NCBI GenBank assembly: GCA_036489775.1
Contig: DASXFC010000077.1
Span: 1 to 64,000, forward strand
Direction of reading: 5' to 3'
DNA from: Bog-473 sp036489775
Lineage (GTDB): Bacteria > Actinomycetota > Acidimicrobiia > Acidimicrobiales > RAAP-2
Length of the DNA stretch: 64,000 bases
Below the pieces are notes generated by a model, which saw only the letters and a program-made list of their open reading frames with translations, had not been told where the DNA came from and made no database searches. Position numbers and translations under genes: made by a program. Positions 43,083 to 51,514 of this stretch are shown piece after piece. Within the stretch, counting starts at the first letter, position 1. Each line of letters starts with the position of its first letter.

Positions 43083-43745
43083 GTGCGTTCACACATCGTT
43101 GCCGGGCGTTCTCCGGTTGAGGCAGTGGTCTTCGATGTGGGCGGCGTCCTGCTCGATTGGAACCCTCGGCACCTCTACCGCAAACTCTTCGCGGACGAGG
43201 CGGAGATGGAACGGTTCCTCAGCGAGGTCTGTTCGCCGGCCTGGCATGCACCCCACGATCGGGGTGTCTCGACCGCGGCATCATGCGCTGAGCTCGCGAC
43301 CCAGCATCCTCATCTCTCTGCGCCGATCTGGGCCTGGTCGAGACGGAGCGAGGAGATGATCGGTGGTGTCGACGTCGGTTCGGTGGATGTCCTCCGGGCG
43401 GTCAGAGAAACCGGGCTGCCCTGCTACGCCCTCACCAACACGGAGGAGGAGACGTATCCGCTTCGCCTCGAACGCTTTCCGTTCCTTGGTTGGTTTGACG
43501 GCACCGTTGTCTCTGGCCGGGAAGGGGTAGCGAAGCCAGACCCCGCGATTTTTATACGAGTGCTCAACCGTTTCAGTCTCTCGCCGAGAACAACGTTGAT
43601 GATTGACGACACGAAGGAGAACCTCGACGCAGCCCGCAAGTTGGGGATGCAGACAATCCTGTTTCGCTCGTCCGGGCAGCTCCGGACGGAGCTCGAGGCT
43701 GCGGCGGTCTTAGCCCCGATTGCGACTGAGTCTCCAGGCGGGTGA
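43083..43745 (+). CDS. HAD superfamily hydrolase
   Basis: This 220-residue haloacid-dehalogenase-like phosphatase has motif I VVFDVGGVLLDWN near residue 14-26, motif II TNTEEE near 120, Lys in GVAKPDPAIF and motif IV MIDDTKENLDAARKLG near 180-195. The first Asp of motif I is present, but the second position is Gly in DVGG, as in many sugar-phosphatase-like members of subfamily IA. The start GTG at 43083 is chosen because it lies just past the operator; upstream starts overlap the DeoR coding region. Divergent from the DeoR/MFS operon, so possibly under the same control. Confidence 0.83.
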   Translation: MRSHIVAGRSPVEAVVFDVGGVLLDWNPRHLYRKLFADEAEMERFLSEVCSPAWHAPHDRGVSTAASCAELATQHPHLSAPIWAWSRRSEEMIGGVDVGSVDVLRAVRETGLPCYALTNTEEETYPLRLERFPFLGWFDGTVVSGREGVAKPDPAIFIRVLNRFSLSPRTTLMIDDTKENLDAARKLGMQTILFRSSGQLRTELEAAAVLAPIATESPGG

Positions 43746-43751
43746 GCCCTC

Positions 43752-44579
43752 TCAATGCTGATGGTTGCTCAGGAACGCAGCCACGACGGGTGCGAGCCGA
43801 TCTGCTTCGGTGACCAGCGCCACGTGGCCCCCCTCGTGGATATGCAGTTCAGCGTGGGGGAGCAGGTGCTGCATGACCCGAGCGTTGGCCAGCGGGATGA
43901 TCGGGTCGTCCTTCCCGGCGAGAATCAGTGTCTGCTGTCGGATCAAGGGAAGCCACGGCAGGCTGACCCAGCCCATTCCTGCCATGAGCTGGTGCAGGTA
44001 ACCCCGAGGCGAGGCGGGACGCAGGTTGTCGCCCATGAGGGCCAGGACTCGGTCGGGGTCGGTGCGGGCACTCCCGCCATACAAGTCGCCCACGACGGTA
44101 GCGGCATAGCTCCGGTCGTTGAAGCGTCGCGGCGTCACCATCTTTAGCAGCACTCGTGGATGGGCCGGCACCATCACCGAACCGGTACCGGTGCTGACTA
44201 GGACCAGTTTGCGGACGAAGCGAGGAGATTGGAAGGCCATCTGCTGGGCCAAGCCCCCGCCCCACGACAGCCCGAGGACGTCAGCCCGCGTGTACCCGAG
44301 ATGCCGGAGCATCCGGACGGCCAGGTAGGCGTTGCCGTGAAACCCATACGGAACAGGGCCGGCCGGTGAACCCCCGACGCCGGGGACGTCAAAACGCACC
44401 ACCTCGATCGAGGGATCCAGGGCATCGACGAACGGCTGGAGCACGTCGAAGCCAGCGCCGATTCCACAACACAACAGAAGCGGTGTGCCGCTGCCGTCCC
44501 CGTTGGCTGGGCGGATCCTGATTCGGAGGTCTTGCCCGAGGACAGTAACGACCCGCGTCTGCTCAGCGGTCGAAAACAT
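43752..44579 (-). CDS. phaZ: Intracellular polyhydroxyalkanoate depolymerase-like alpha/beta hydrolase
   Basis: This 275-residue alpha/beta hydrolase matches PhaZ of medium-chain PHA producers along its length: GIGAGFDVLQPFVDALDPS and FDVPGVGGSP near the start, the nucleophile elbow GLSWGGGLAQ, TGTGSVMVPAHPRVL, Asp in ILAGKDDPIIPL and His in HIHEGGHVALVTEADRLA. It would break down stored PHA granules. The ATG at 44579 lies inside the 3' end of phaC, overlapping it by 17 bases, so synthase and depolymerase are translationally linked. The longer N-terminus to 44678 would lie in phaC and is rejected. Confidence 0.85.
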   Translation of the reverse strand: MFSTAEQTRVVTVLGQDLRIRIRPANGDGSGTPLLLCCGIGAGFDVLQPFVDALDPSIEVVRFDVPGVGGSPAGPVPYGFHGNAYLAVRMLRHLGYTRADVLGLSWGGGLAQQMAFQSPRFVRKLVLVSTGTGSVMVPAHPRVLLKMVTPRRFNDRSYAATVVGDLYGGSARTDPDRVLALMGDNLRPASPRGYLHQLMAGMGWVSLPWLPLIRQQTLILAGKDDPIIPLANARVMQHLLPHAELHIHEGGHVALVTEADRLAPVVAAFLSNHQH

Positions 44580-46254
44580 AGGTGCCCGGAGCAGCCTCGA
44601 GTGGTGGAAGGTGGGGTGAGCCCAGCGGGCTGGGAGCCGGCTTTGTCCCACCGCCTCGTTCGGCCAGCCACTTGGCAAAGTCGGGCCACCAGCTCCCGCT
44701 CTCGGAGTGGGCCCCTTTCAGCCATTCGTCCGCCTCGGGGACCGTGTCATCTGAAGTCTGGAAGGTCGCCTTGGGGTTGCTCGGCGGATTGACCAGAGCG
44801 GCGATGTGGCCAGAGTTGGAAAGCACAAAGCGGGACTTGCCTCCGAGCATCTGGGTGGTGGCGTAGCAGGACTGCCACGGGCACAGGTGATCGGCCACGC
44901 CGGCGACCACGTAGGAATCGACGGTGACCTTGCCCAGGTCGACGGGCTGGCCGAGCATCGAGGCGGCGTCGGCGGTGACCAGCCCGTTGCACATGGCCAG
45001 CTCGATGAAGTCCCGGTGTAGGCGGGCAGCCATCCGGGTGGTGTCCGCGTTCCAGTAGAGAACGTCGAAGGCGGGCGGCTGCTTACCTTGCAGGTAGTTG
45101 TTCACCCAGTAGTTCCAGATCAAGTCGTTGGGTCGCAGCCAGGCGAACACTTCGGCCAGGGAGCGGCCGTCGAGGTAGCCCCGGCGACCCGAGGCGGCGA
45201 TGGCCATCTTGGCTACCCGCTCGTCGATCAGCGCGCCAGCCGTGCCGGCCCGGGCTTGGTCCAGGACGGTGACCGCCAGGCTGAGCGTGGCCACCCGGTC
45301 GAGCCCACCAGTGTCGGACAGGTACGCCGCCAGCATGGATGTGATGATGCCGCCCGAGCAGAGGGCGGCGAGGTGGGCCTGCTCGACGTTTGAGATCTCG
45401 AGGACGGCATCGAGCGCGTCGATGATGGACTGGCCGTAGGCGTCGATGCCCCACGACCGGTGGCGGGCATCAGGATTGCGCCACGAGATGACGAACACTT
45501 GTTGACCCTGGGACACCAGGTACTCGATCATGCTGCGGCCGGGTGCCAGGTCGATGGCGTAGTACTTGTTGATCACCGGCGGGACGATCAGCAGGGGGAC
45601 GGTGGCGACCTCTTCGGTCTGCGGCGTGTACTGGATGAGCTCGAACTTCGGTCGTCGCAGGACGACCGCCCCAGGGGTGACGGCGAGGGTCTGGCCGACT
45701 TCGAAGGCCGACGGATCCACCATGGTGGGGACTCGCGGTGAGGCTGCCATGTCTTTGACCAGGTTGGTGGCGCCCCGCAGAAGGCTGGTCCCGCCAGTCT
45801 CGATGGCGGACTTCCAGGTCGCCGGGTTGAGGATGGGGTTGTTGCTGGGTGCAGCGGCGTCGATGAGGTTTTCAGCCAGGAAACGGACGCGAAGATCGTC
45901 GCGGTAGTCGAGGTGTGAGTCGGTCACGACCGTCTCGACGGTCTGCGCGGTGGCCAGATACGCCTGGAGCAACCGGTGCAGGAGTGGGTTCTCGGCCCAG
46001 GCCGGGTCGCTGAACCGGCGATCACCCTTGGCCGGGGCTACCGTCGATGCGCCAATGGCGATCTTGCCCCACTCCCGCGCCAGGTCAGTTCCCCGCATGA
46101 CCAGTTTGCGCGGGCGCCGGCCCAACTGGCGGGCCATGCGGAGGGTCTCCCTTCCGGGCCGGAAGCGGTGGATCTGACTGAGGGCGGCCCCCGTCAGTAC
46201 AAGGTCAAGGGCGCCGGCGGCGTCTGCTCGGTTGTCGTCGATGAGCTGGGTCAC
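44563..46254 (-). CDS. phaC: Poly(3-hydroxyalkanoate) synthase
   Basis: This 563-residue class I/II-like PhaC has an N-terminal domain with DRRFSDPAWAENPLLHRLLQ and LAENLIDAAAPSNNPILNP, then the alpha/beta core. The catalytic Cys299 is in AALCSGG, the Asp in AGVADHLCPW and the His in SNSGHIAALVNPP. The first Gly of the lipase-like G-x-C-x-G box is Ala here. It polymerises hydroxyacyl-CoA into storage granules. The GTG at 46254 starts the operon; phaZ overlaps its end. No phasin or phaB gene is adjacent. Confidence 0.93.
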   Translation of the reverse strand: MTQLIDDNRADAAGALDLVLTGAALSQIHRFRPGRETLRMARQLGRRPRKLVMRGTDLAREWGKIAIGASTVAPAKGDRRFSDPAWAENPLLHRLLQAYLATAQTVETVVTDSHLDYRDDLRVRFLAENLIDAAAPSNNPILNPATWKSAIETGGTSLLRGATNLVKDMAASPRVPTMVDPSAFEVGQTLAVTPGAVVLRRPKFELIQYTPQTEEVATVPLLIVPPVINKYYAIDLAPGRSMIEYLVSQGQQVFVISWRNPDARHRSWGIDAYGQSIIDALDAVLEISNVEQAHLAALCSGGIITSMLAAYLSDTGGLDRVATLSLAVTVLDQARAGTAGALIDERVAKMAIAASGRRGYLDGRSLAEVFAWLRPNDLIWNYWVNNYLQGKQPPAFDVLYWNADTTRMAARLHRDFIELAMCNGLVTADAASMLGQPVDLGKVTVDSYVVAGVADHLCPWQSCYATTQMLGGKSRFVLSNSGHIAALVNPPSNPKATFQTSDDTVPEADEWLKGAHSESGSWWPDFAKWLAERGGGTKPAPSPLGSPHLPPLEAAPGTYVFDR

Positions 46255-46310
46255 TTTGTCCTCGCTTCCTTGGGGGCACCCACCATCAGGCGGCGCATGA
46301 GCTTCCCTGT

Positions 46311-46865
46311 CTAACGACGCAGATGTTGCTCGAACTTCTGCTGGTCGAACAGCACCCTCGAGTCAATGGCCTGTCCGTTGAGCCAGGCGGCCGGCGTACC
46401 CTGCGGGTCCTCGGTCTGGTAGTGCTGTTCCTGGTTGAGCACCCAGTTTTCGTATCGAGCTTCTTGCACCCCCGAGACGAAGTCCGAACCGGTCAGGCCG
46501 ACTTGAGCACCGAGGCGCACGAGGTCTTCGGTCGTGAATCCCCCAGTTCCCTCGGGTGGCTGTGCGGCGAAGAGCGCTTTGCGCAGCTCATCAAAGCGAC
46601 CGGTCTCTGCGGCCAGGGCCAGGGCGTTGTCTGCTCGCACTGACTCTTGGCCCAGAAAGCAGCGCATGCGATATTCGACGACCAGTTCACCAGCGTCCAC
46701 CGCGGCCGTGACCAACGCTCCGTTGAGCTGCTCAAACTGGCGACAGTAGGGGCACTGGGGATCCTCGAAGAGGATCAGGCTCCTGCTGGCGTTCTCCTTC
46801 CCGACGAGAACTCCGCCTTCGGAAGTGTGGCCGGTGGGCGTCGCTCCTGGATCAGTCGCCGTCAT
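46311..46865 (-). CDS. DsbA-like thioredoxin-domain protein
   Basis: This 184-residue thioredoxin fold has active-site CPYC in FEDPQCPYCRQFEQL near residue 36-39 and the cis-Pro loop QGTPAAWLNGQ near 158. A helical insertion sits between. It would form or break disulfides; without a signal peptide it acts in the cytoplasm, unlike exported DsbA. GGGAGG precedes the ATG at 46865. It lies 56 bases upstream of phaC on the same strand and may be co-transcribed, though a functional tie to PHA is not evident. Confidence 0.85.
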   Translation of the reverse strand: MTATDPGATPTGHTSEGGVLVGKENASRSLILFEDPQCPYCRQFEQLNGALVTAAVDAGELVVEYRMRCFLGQESVRADNALALAAETGRFDELRKALFAAQPPEGTGGFTTEDLVRLGAQVGLTGSDFVSGVQEARYENWVLNQEQHYQTEDPQGTPAAWLNGQAIDSRVLFDQQKFEQHLRR

Positions 46866-47085
46866 CGTTGCCTCCCACATCTTCGGGTCTGGATGGGCAT
46901 CGTTTTGGTCTGCCTTGAAGAGTACGGCGCGTTCGGCGGATTCGCCTCGGTGGCAGAAGCGGGGCTGACAGGCCCTCCCGTGATGACATCGAGGGTGAAA
47001 AAAGTGCGAGCGAAGGGGGCTCTATCGGCGCAAATGGATGGTTGGTCGCTATCGTGGCCACCGATCGGGTCAATGGAGGAAGAAC

Positions 47086-47550
47086 ATGCCTAGTGAGGGC
47101 GTCGCACAGCCGTGGGCCATTCGTTCCACCTTGATTTCGGTCACCGACCTCGAGCGCTCCGCCGCCTTCTACCGGGAGCTCGGTGATTTCGAAGAAATCT
47201 TTCGCGATGACGGAGTCGCCATACTCGGTGATCTCTCGACCGGATCCTTTGTGCTCATTCTGCGTGAAAGTCGAAGCACGCATGCCGCTCGCCATGGACA
47301 AGAGTCCCTAGGACTGCGATCGATTACCTTCAGCATCGGGTCGCTCGACGAATTGGATCGGATCGAGTCCGTTCTCCGAGCCCATGACTTCTTCATATCT
47401 CGTCGGAAAATGCTCGATGATGCATCGGAGCTGCTCAGGGGACGGGATCCGGACAACTTGCCTTTGGTGTTCGTCTGTTACGGCCGAGATGTCCTCGACG
47501 TCGACTATTACCGATTCGTTGCCGACATGGCTCATTCGTTGGACACCTGA
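47086..47550 (+). CDS. VOC (glyoxalase-fold) protein
   Basis: This 154-residue protein has SVTDLERSAAFYRELG near the N-terminus, the strand RSITFSIGSLDELDRIESVL in the second half, and DVLDVDYYRF at the end instead of a clear metal-binding Glu. GGAGGAAG precedes the ATG at 47086. It is followed 33 bases later by the small 62-residue protein and then the MFS gene, so the three may form an operon. The reaction is unknown; metal binding looks incomplete. Confidence 0.75.
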   Translation: MPSEGVAQPWAIRSTLISVTDLERSAAFYRELGDFEEIFRDDGVAILGDLSTGSFVLILRESRSTHAARHGQESLGLRSITFSIGSLDELDRIESVLRAHDFFISRRKMLDDASELLRGRDPDNLPLVFVCYGRDVLDVDYYRFVADMAHSLDT

Positions 47551-47583
47551 CGCGTCCCACCGCCGACCTATGAGGAGACACAC

Positions 47584-47772
47584 ATGAGCAACGAAAATGA
47601 CGACGTCAAGACGGCAGCTTCGAAGCTCATCCATGCGATGGAAGGGCTCGTGCGCGCCATCGATACGGCCGCAGATGAGGGCGCAGCTACGGCGAGTATC
47701 CCTGAGGCATTGCCTGAGGAACTCGAGCGGCTGGCGGCTCGCCTCGATGCCGCTTCTGGCTTACGCGGCTAG
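47584..47772 (+). CDS. Small conserved hypothetical protein, first of two paralogues
   Basis: This 62-residue protein has a hydrophilic start (MSNENDDVKTAASKL), a short amphipathic helix near MEGLVRAIDTAADEG and a second helix LPEELERLAARLDAA. It aligns without gaps to the protein at 62743-62931, with 38 of 62 positions identical by hand count. No signal peptide or metal site. TGAGGAGA lies 8 bases before the ATG. The pattern suggests a two-helix dimerising protein. It sits after a VOC gene, while its twin sits before DUF5996. Function unknown. Confidence 0.78.
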   Translation: MSNENDDVKTAASKLIHAMEGLVRAIDTAADEGAATASIPEALPEELERLAARLDAASGLRG

Positions 47773-47831
47773 CGGACAGCTCCCTCTTCAGCCTTTCACG
47801 AAGACTCCGGTGACCTCGCTGGAGACGTCGA

Positions 47832-49135
47832 ATGGACCGTGATGCCCTAGCCGCCATGCCCGAGGCGGGACCGGTGCCGGTTGCGGTGGCAGCAACCACG
47901 ACGGCGACCGCGTCAAGGGACCGCAGCACGTTTCGGGCGCTGCACTCTCGGCCGTTCCGCCTGTACTTCGGCGGCCAGGTTGTCTCGGCCAGCGGCACCT
48001 TTTTGCAACAGACGGCCATCGGTTGGCTCGTACTCGAACTCACGCGCTCGCCCAGCGATCTCGGACTGGTTCTGGCCGCCGGGGGGATTCCTTCCCTATT
48101 GCTCGGCCCCTGGGGCGGAGCAATCGCCGACCGGGTGGACCTGCGCAAGCTCCTGCTGGTGACCCAAACGCTCTTTTGCCTCCTGGCCGCGCTGTTGTTT
48201 GCGCTGGCCGCCGCCGGCGAAGCCACCGTCGCGGTCCTGGTGGCCATCGGCGTGGCGGGGGGCGTGATCCAGATCGCCGACTCGCCGGCCCGCCAAGCCT
48301 TCGTCAGCCGCCTGGTCACGCCCGACGACCTGGCCAGTGCGGTCAGCCTCAACGGGGTGGTCGTCAACAGCGCCCGGGTCGTCGGTCCGGCCCTGGCCGG
48401 TGTGTTGATCCTGACGGTGGGCACGACCGTCTGCTTTGGGCTGAACGCGGCGTCCTATGTGGCCGTCATCGTCGCTCTGTTTGTCATCCGGCCCCGCAAG
48501 ACAGGTGGACCCGCCCTTCCGGGAAGCCAGGGCGTCAGGGAAGGTTTGCGGTACGCGGCCGGTCGCCAGCATCTGTGGCTCCCTCTGCTCATGATGTTGC
48601 TGGTCGGGCTCTTGGCCTTCAACTTCGCGGTGGTTCTGCCCGTCTTCGCCAAGGAGACCTTCCACGGCAGCGGTGGCACGTACGGGCTGCTCACCACCAT
48701 GCTCAGCATCGGGGCGGTCATGGGCTCGCTGGCGGTGGGTTTCATTCACCATCCGAGGCGCCTGTACCTACTCTTCGCCGCTCTGGTCTTCGGGTCACGT
48801 CGGCTGCCACGGCGGCCGCCCCGAACGTCGCCGTGGCTTGCATCACGCTGCTCGTCATGGGCGCGGCGGCGTTCTGCTTTGTCACCTTGTGTTCGACCGC
48901 GCTGCAGCTACACAGCTCGAGTGCCTTTCGGGGCCGGATCATGGCGCTCTGGGTCTTTGTCTACATCGGCACGACGCCGATCGGCAGCATCGTGACCGGC
49001 TGGATCATCTCAGCCAGCAGTCCGAGGGTGGCGCTCCTGGTAGGTGCGAGGGCTTGCGTGGCCGCAGCGGCGTTGGCCGCATTTGTCCACACGCCTCCCC
49101 ATCCTGACGAGGCGCTCACTGACCTTGGCCACTAG
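47832..49135 (+). pseudogene. MFS_3 (EntS-like) exporter with a single-base frameshift
   Basis: From ATG 47832 (GGAG 8 bases upstream) the frame encodes FRALHSRPFRLYFGGQVVSA and helices up to LYLLFAALVFG, then changes frame at about 48792-48794. The second frame continues as VTSAATAAAPNVAVACITLL and ends at 49135 with WVFVYIGTTPIGSIVTGWII. One extra G in the GGG run restores a full protein of about 434 residues, normal for the family. It is either a true frameshift mutation or a homopolymer sequencing error. If intact, it would export a siderophore-like or drug compound. Confidence 0.8.
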
Positions 49136-49834
49136 TTATGGAAGCTGGGGATACATCGCAGGCACACCGCCGGCCAGCGAGGCTTGCACCTGACGGCTGA
49201 TGTCGTCGGCCACCATTTCGTAGAGATCCTGCTCGATGCCATCAATGGCGAATTTGGCGATGTCCGCCGGGTTTGACTTAGGAGCGGATATTGACGCGGT
49301 CATGTCCGTGTCCATGTAACCGACATGGAGCCCGGCGACGAGAATGTTCTGCTCGGCCAGTTGCACCCGCAGTGTGTTCGTCATCGACCATTCGGCCGAC
49401 TTGGCGGCGCAGTAGGCGCCGCTCCCGGGCAGGCTGAACCATGAGAGTACGGAGAGGATGTTGAGGATGGTCCCTCCACCATTGGCCGTGATCTTCGGTG
49501 CGAAGGCTCGGATCACCGACAGAGTCCCGAAGAAGTGGGTGTCCATTTCAAAGCGGATCTGCGCCAAGTCTCCGTTGAGGAGGTCCGAGGCAGGGGATGA
49601 GCCGGCGTTGTTGATGAGGAGGGTGATGTCGCCGGCTATTTCGACGGCACTGGCCACCGACGCCGGGTCGGTGATGTCAAGAGCGAGCACCTTGGCGCCA
49701 GGTAGGTCGACCGTGTCGGGGTTGCGTGCTCCGGCGTACACGGTGGCGCCCCGGTTGAGCAGCTCTACGGCGAGGCGGCGGCCGAATCCTCGATTCGATC
49801 CTGTGACGAGGGCGGTCGTTCCGGTGATGTTCAC
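49136..49834 (-). CDS. SDR family oxidoreductase
   Basis: This 232-residue short-chain dehydrogenase has TGSNRGFG near residue 11-18, LINNAGSS near 80, and catalytic YCAAK near 140-144, with Ser in ILSVLSWFS. The GTG at 49834 has AAGGAG 6 bases upstream; a longer in-frame start would run through the divergent promoter. It is divergent from an HxlR gene, and the gap holds TTGCAT-N6-ATGCAA. It abuts the 3' end of the MFS pseudogene. Substrate unknown. Confidence 0.85.
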   Translation of the reverse strand: MNITGTTALVTGSNRGFGRRLAVELLNRGATVYAGARNPDTVDLPGAKVLALDITDPASVASAVEIAGDITLLINNAGSSPASDLLNGDLAQIRFEMDTHFFGTLSVIRAFAPKITANGGGTILNILSVLSWFSLPGSGAYCAAKSAEWSMTNTLRVQLAEQNILVAGLHVGYMDTDMTASISAPKSNPADIAKFAIDGIEQDLYEMVADDISRQVQASLAGGVPAMYPQLP

Positions 49835-49954
49835 GATGTCTCCTTGTAAATCGAAATGAGCTGTGTGCACCTGACGGGTGGTGGCCTTGGCCCGGGACAC
49901 GCCGGCACGCTGCACAAATAGGGTGAGTTTCGTTACAGGACTGACTCTAAAAGA

Positions 49955-49972
49955 TTGCATTCCATTATGCAA
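49955..49972. promoter_or_regulatory. HxlR operator candidate TTGCAT-N6-ATGCAA
   Basis: A perfect 6-bp inverted repeat with a 6-base spacer lies between the SDR and HxlR genes and overlaps the proposed HxlR ATG at 49967. It would allow the regulator to block its own translation start region or promoter, if the real start is the GTG at 49991. Confidence 0.6.
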
Positions 49973-50467
49973 CCCACTAATCTCCCCTTTGTGGAGCGCA
50001 AGAGCTTCGCCGCCATGCACTGCTCGGTGGCGCAGTGCCTCGAGGTGGTGGGCGAGTGGTGGTCGATGCTGATTCTGCGTGACGTGTTCTTAGGCGTCAC
50101 CCGCTTCGACGACTTCCAAGAGCGACTCGGGATATCGCGCAACATCTTGGTTCAGCGGCTCAATCATCTTGTCGAGACGGGTGCTCTTGAGAAGGTGCCC
50201 TACAGCGATCACCCACCTCGCTACGACTACCGACTCACCGACATGGGGCGTGACCTCTGGCCCGTTCTCACTGCCATGCGCCAATGGGGCGACCGTTATG
50301 CCGCACCGGACGGACCGCCGCTGCAGATGATCCACAAGACCTGTGGCCACGTCTCCGAGGCCGTCATGGTCTGCTCGGCATGTGGTGAGCATCTAGAAGC
50401 CAGGGCCGTGCGTGTCGCCCCGGGCCCTGGAGCGGTCGAGCCTCTCGTCGGGACACCGAGGTCATGA
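49967..50467 (+). CDS. HxlR family regulator with C-terminal zinc-ribbon-like tail
   Basis: This 166-residue regulator has winged-helix start MHCSVAQCLEVVGEWWSMLI, FDDFQERLGISRNILVQRL as recognition region and YRLTDMGRDLWPVLTAMRQW. The tail adds KTCGHVSEAVMVCSACGEHL, with three cysteines and a His in a C-GH-x(n)-C-x2-C pattern that looks like a metal or redox site. Start is ATG 49967 or GTG 49991; neither has a ribosome site. It is divergent from the SDR gene and overlaps a thioesterase gene by 4 bases. Confidence 0.82.
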   Translation: MQPTNLPFVERKSFAAMHCSVAQCLEVVGEWWSMLILRDVFLGVTRFDDFQERLGISRNILVQRLNHLVETGALEKVPYSDHPPRYDYRLTDMGRDLWPVLTAMRQWGDRYAAPDGPPLQMIHKTCGHVSEAVMVCSACGEHLEARAVRVAPGPGAVEPLVGTPRS

Positions 50468-50910
50468 CAGTTCCGTCGGCCACTCCTCGTATCGAACCTT
50501 CGTCGCTTGAAGCCGCGGGCGCGTTTGTCACGCACGCCGGGCTCATCGTTGACGAGGTCAGCCCAACCCATGTCGCCGGCCACATCGAGCTCAACTCCGA
50601 TCACCACACCCCCTGGGGAATCGTCCACGGAGGCGTCTACACCACGGCCGTGGAGAGCGCCGCCAGCATCGGTGCCAGCGCCGCCGTCCGGGACCGGGAC
50701 CAGGTGGCCGTAGGCCTCACCAATACGACGCACTTTCTCCGGTCTCTCACCTCAGGTCGCGTCCAAGTTGAAGCGGAAGCCCTCTACCAAGGACGCACTC
50801 ATCAGCTGTGGAGAGTCGACGTCACCGACGAGTCCGGACGTCTGGTCGCCCATGGCGAACTGCGCCTTCAGAACATCCGAGCTGCACTGCCCCCGTCAAC
50901 TGGAGCTTGA
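50464..50910 (+). CDS. PaaI-type hotdog thioesterase
   Basis: This 148-residue hotdog-fold acyl-CoA thioesterase has HTPWGIVHGGVYTTAVESAA near 55-74 with the family HGG motif, then VGLTNTTHFLRSLTSGRVQVEA and the C-terminal GRLVAHGELRLQNI. PaaI-type enzymes release CoA from aromatic or unusual acyl-CoAs. The ATG overlaps the stop of the HxlR gene by 4 bases, so the thioesterase is likely co-regulated with the SDR. It ends 15 bases inside the convergent YbaK-like gene. Confidence 0.88.
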   Translation: MTVPSATPRIEPSSLEAAGAFVTHAGLIVDEVSPTHVAGHIELNSDHHTPWGIVHGGVYTTAVESAASIGASAAVRDRDQVAVGLTNTTHFLRSLTSGRVQVEAEALYQGRTHQLWRVDVTDESGRLVAHGELRLQNIRAALPPSTGA

Positions 50911-51495
50911 GCGGCTGCTGTCCAGGCTGAGGCCGTCGATGACCTGGGCTCCTGGCAAGCGGGACAAGACCCGACCCGGGAGCAGGATCTTCGAGCGGCG
51001 CACGCCAGAACCGATGACGACGACCTCAGTGTCCACGACCTGGCGGTCAAGCAGGATCGGCCAGTTCTCGGGGAGCCCGATGGGGGTGATGCCGCCGTAT
51101 TCCATGCCGGTCAGCTCCACCGCGCGCTCCTGGGGAAGGAACGAGGCCTTGCGCACGTCGAGCGCTCGCTTGACCACGTTGTTGATATCGGCCCGGCCGG
51201 TGGCCAGGACCATGCACGCGGCGATCCGATCCACGCCCTCCCGTTTTCCGCCGACGATGACGCAGTTGGCCAGGGCATCCATCGATAGCCCGAATACCTC
51301 TTGCGTGGTGGCCGTGTCGGACACCGCGGGATCGACTTCGACCACGCCGACGGCGTCAAGGAGGTCGGCGGCGGCCAGCGCGGCCAGGGTGGGCGGGGCG
51401 AGCAGGTCGGTTCGGGTGGACGCCGGCACCGCGGACAAGCCGCCGAGGCTGAAAAGTGCCATCGGCTCGACGTTAGCGAGGGTGCTGCCCTTCAT
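50896..51495 (-). CDS. YbaK/EbsC family protein (aminoacyl-tRNA deacylase-like)
   Basis: This 199-residue protein with a YbaK domain has CVIVGGKREGVDRIAACMVLATGRADINNVVKR region near 80-112, KASFLPQERAVELTGMEYGG with the conserved Gly pair, and VVVIGSGVRRSKILLPGRVL near the end. YbaK proteins hydrolyse mischarged Cys-tRNA(Pro) and similar errors. The first residues up to about 80 are Ala/Leu-rich. Start is uncertain: ATG 51495 or ATG 51462; neither has a good ribosome site. Third gene of the hydrolase-tautomerase operon. Confidence 0.78.
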   Translation of the reverse strand: MKGSTLANVEPMALFSLGGLSAVPASTRTDLLAPPTLAALAAADLLDAVGVVEVDPAVSDTATTQEVFGLSMDALANCVIVGGKREGVDRIAACMVLATGRADINNVVKRALDVRKASFLPQERAVELTGMEYGGITPIGLPENWPILLDRQVVDTEVVVIGSGVRRSKILLPGRVLSRLPGAQVIDGLSLDSSRSSSS

Positions 51496-51514
51496 GGCCG
51501 CCGGGACGGCGCAA

